Assembly (NCBI RefSeq): GCF_000725545.1
Contig: NZ_KL647056.1
Location: forward strand, 1 to 64,000
From: Streptomyces exfoliatus
GTDB taxonomy: Bacteria > Actinomycetota > Actinomycetes > Streptomycetales > Streptomycetaceae
Length of the DNA stretch: 64,000 nt
Direction: 5' to 3'
Positions within the stretch are counted from its first letter, which is position 1; the number at the start of each line of letters is the position of its first letter. A program made the position numbers and the translations under genes. Positions 62,871-64,000 of this stretch are shown here, in pieces. The notes under the pieces are model-generated. The model worked only from the letters and a program-made list of their open reading frames with translations. It was not told the origin of the DNA and searched no databases.

Positions 62871-62894
62871 GTTAGCCGCTGCGCAGGCGCTAAC
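62871..62894. promoter_or_regulatory. 24-bp near-perfect palindrome between divergent genes
   Basis: GTTAGC and GCTAAC are the outer arms and CTGCGCAG the centre; two symmetric base pairs are mismatched. It is 10 bases before the ATG at 62861 (minus) and 40 bases before the GTG at 62934 (plus), so one regulator could control both. No such regulator is evident in the window. Confidence 0.55.
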
Positions 62895-62933
62895 GTCGGG
62901 CCGTACCGGGCGAACCGGCCGTGGAGGGGCACC

Positions 62934-63824
62934 GTGGGGATCGAGAGCGACCAGTTGGTCTACGACTATCTGAGCCGGGTCGGCGATCTGGCACAGCAGC
63001 GGCAACTGCCGGCGAGCGACCGGATGAAGCTGGTGTCGACACTCCGCGACGAGATCGACCGCCGCCGCGCCACGCACGGCGAGGAGAGCCCGTCGGCGGT
63101 ACGCGGCATCCTCGGCGCCCTGGGCACGCCGGACGAGGTGGTGGAACGGGCGGACCCGGGCGCCTCGGCCCTGGTACCGGAGCCCCGCAAGGGCGACGAG
63201 CCTGTCCCGGCCCCCTCCGACGAAAGCCGTGTCACCGACTGGTGGCGTGCCGACGACACCGACGACGCCGACGGCGTCCTGGGCTTCGTAGGAGGCCTGG
63301 AACGCCCGGACCTCTTCAGTCCGCCGCCCCCGGAACACGACGAGGAGGACGAGGAGGACAGGAAGCCGGAGCCCGCCCTCGGCAAGCGCCGCCGCCTGGC
63401 CCGAATCCTCCGCCGCCGCAGCCCGGAGGCGGAGGCGACAGCGGAACCGACGGCGGAACCGGAGACGGCACCGGCCCCCCGCCCCCGCCTCGCGAACCCC
63501 TTCGTCCTGCTCGCCGCGCTGCTGCTGCTCGGCGGGGCGGCCTTCAGCTCACTGATCGCCCTGGCCGCGGGCTGGCTCCTCGCGTACGGCTCCCGCCGCC
63601 TGACCCCGGGCGAGATCAAGGCCGCCGTCCTGGTGATCCCGGGCGCGGCCGCCGCGTCGGGAGCGGTCTGGCTGTGGGGCCGCGTGGAGGGCCGCTGGGG
63701 AGCGGAGGTGGCGGCGGGCGGGGAGGCGCTGGGAGCAGCGATCTCGGAAACCTGGCCGTGGGTCCTCAGAGGCGCGGCCATCACCTCGGCCCTGTTCCTC
63801 CTGTGGCGATCCCGCAGACACTGA
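62934..63824 (+). CDS. Acidic-linker membrane protein
   Basis: 296 residues from GTG 62934 (GGAGGGGCACC). The N-terminal ~75 residues form a HAAS-like signalling or anti-sigma-type domain (SDQLVYDYLSRVGDLAQQRQL; RDEIDRRRA; GILGALGTPDEVVERAD). A long acidic linker (PPPEHDEEDEEDRKPEP) follows, and then three membrane helices. This resembles PadR-linked membrane proteins in which a HAAS domain sits before membrane helices. No PadR gene is next to it. Confidence 0.7.
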   Translation: MGIESDQLVYDYLSRVGDLAQQRQLPASDRMKLVSTLRDEIDRRRATHGEESPSAVRGILGALGTPDEVVERADPGASALVPEPRKGDEPVPAPSDESRVTDWWRADDTDDADGVLGFVGGLERPDLFSPPPPEHDEEDEEDRKPEPALGKRRRLARILRRRSPEAEATAEPTAEPETAPAPRPRLANPFVLLAALLLLGGAAFSSLIALAAGWLLAYGSRRLTPGEIKAAVLVIPGAAAASGAVWLWGRVEGRWGAEVAAGGEALGAAISETWPWVLRGAAITSALFLLWRSRRH

Positions 63825-63828
63825 CGTA

Positions 63829-64000
63829 TCAGCCCCGCAGCGGCTTCGACAGGCTCGCGTCCGGCTCCGGCTCCCCGTCCTCCTCCGTGTCCGGGCGCCA
63901 CGGAGCCCCCGGTACCACCAGGGGCGAACCCGTCACCGGGTCCGGGACGACGACCGACGTCAGGCCGAACACGTCCCGTACGAGTTCCTCCGTCACGATC
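63829..64000 (-). CDS. C-terminal end of a siderophore-type ABC ATPase (partial)
   Basis: Minus-strand frame open to the right edge with stop at 63829-63831; 56 residues. VTEELVRDVFGLTSVVVPDPVTGSPLVVPG is the C-terminal pattern of FecE/FepC-type iron-siderophore importer ATPases, followed by a short acidic tail. Only four bases separate it from the convergent membrane protein stop. The motor motifs lie beyond the window. Confidence 0.75.
   Translation of the reverse strand, partial: IVTEELVRDVFGLTSVVVPDPVTGSPLVVPGAPWRPDTEEDGEPEPDASLSKPLRG

Overview
The window reads as Streptomyces chromosome. Coding DNA has a very strong GC bias at third positions, GTG starts are frequent, TTA codons are almost absent, and the gene families are typical of the genus (a mycothiol-pathway glycosyltransferase paralog, GbsR/MarR and LuxR regulators, LamG and FG-GAP secreted proteins, a HelD-type RNA polymerase factor, an XPB helicase). 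I saw no rRNA, tRNA, CRISPR array, transposase or phage gene. I cannot name the species.

Layout. 1-5.2 kb: end of an FG-GAP protein, a two-gene chloramphenicol-resistance-type operon (efflux pump plus phosphotransferase), a secreted LamG protein and an HD hydrolase. 5.2-6.8 kb: a DHA2 drug exporter whose promoter carries two CsoR-type copper operators. 6.9-21.9 kb: a biosynthetic cluster with a trans-sulfuration PLP enzyme, MaoC dehydratase, two methyltransferases, an AurF-like diiron N-oxygenase, an aminoacyl-carrier-protein ligase, a phosphopantetheinyl transferase with a TTA codon and a free-standing carrier protein. It is followed by an AdoMet-regeneration cassette (metK, PfkB/adenosine kinase, metH, metF, ahcY). 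The metH copy is broken by what looks like a 74-nt deletion in its B12-binding domain. 22-34 kb: accessory and housekeeping genes, including a dehydrogenase with a SoxR box, an ABC-2 exporter with a GbsR-type regulator, and several secreted or unknown proteins.

34.2-41.8 kb: a second unusual locus. It has a PIG-L deacetylase, a glutamine-dependent asparagine-synthetase homolog, a PrpF-like isomerase, an SDR lacking its catalytic residues, a methionyl-tRNA-synthetase-like protein without KMSKS, and an MshA-like glycosyltransferase. The logic resembles mycothiol assembly (glycosyltransferase, deacetylase, class I synthetase-like ligase), so I infer an undescribed aminoacylated aminosugar. The last gene starts inside a perfect 21-bp inverted repeat. 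42-46.2 kb: a small secreted peptide, two paralogous LuxR-type regulators, a Fur regulator and a methyltransferase.

46.5-53.9 kb: a copper-homeostasis island (copZ, copA, csoR, a His-rich secreted copper-type protein, cutC, a BlaI/M56 pair and a 51-residue Cys peptide). Four CsoR-type operators here match the two at 5.2 kb. Part of the island lies between inverted copies of a ~97-bp repeat. 54-64 kb: phosphotransferase, RibD-like reductase, HelD, small membrane proteins, XPB helicase with its helicase-associated partner, a membrane protein, and the C-terminus of a siderophore-type ABC ATPase.

How it works together. The first cluster should load an amino acid on a carrier protein, oxidise its nitrogen and methylate the product, with AdoMet recycling to feed methylation. 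The matching CsoR operators suggest, by inference only, that the exporter next to it answers to copper. No product can be assigned from sequence alone.
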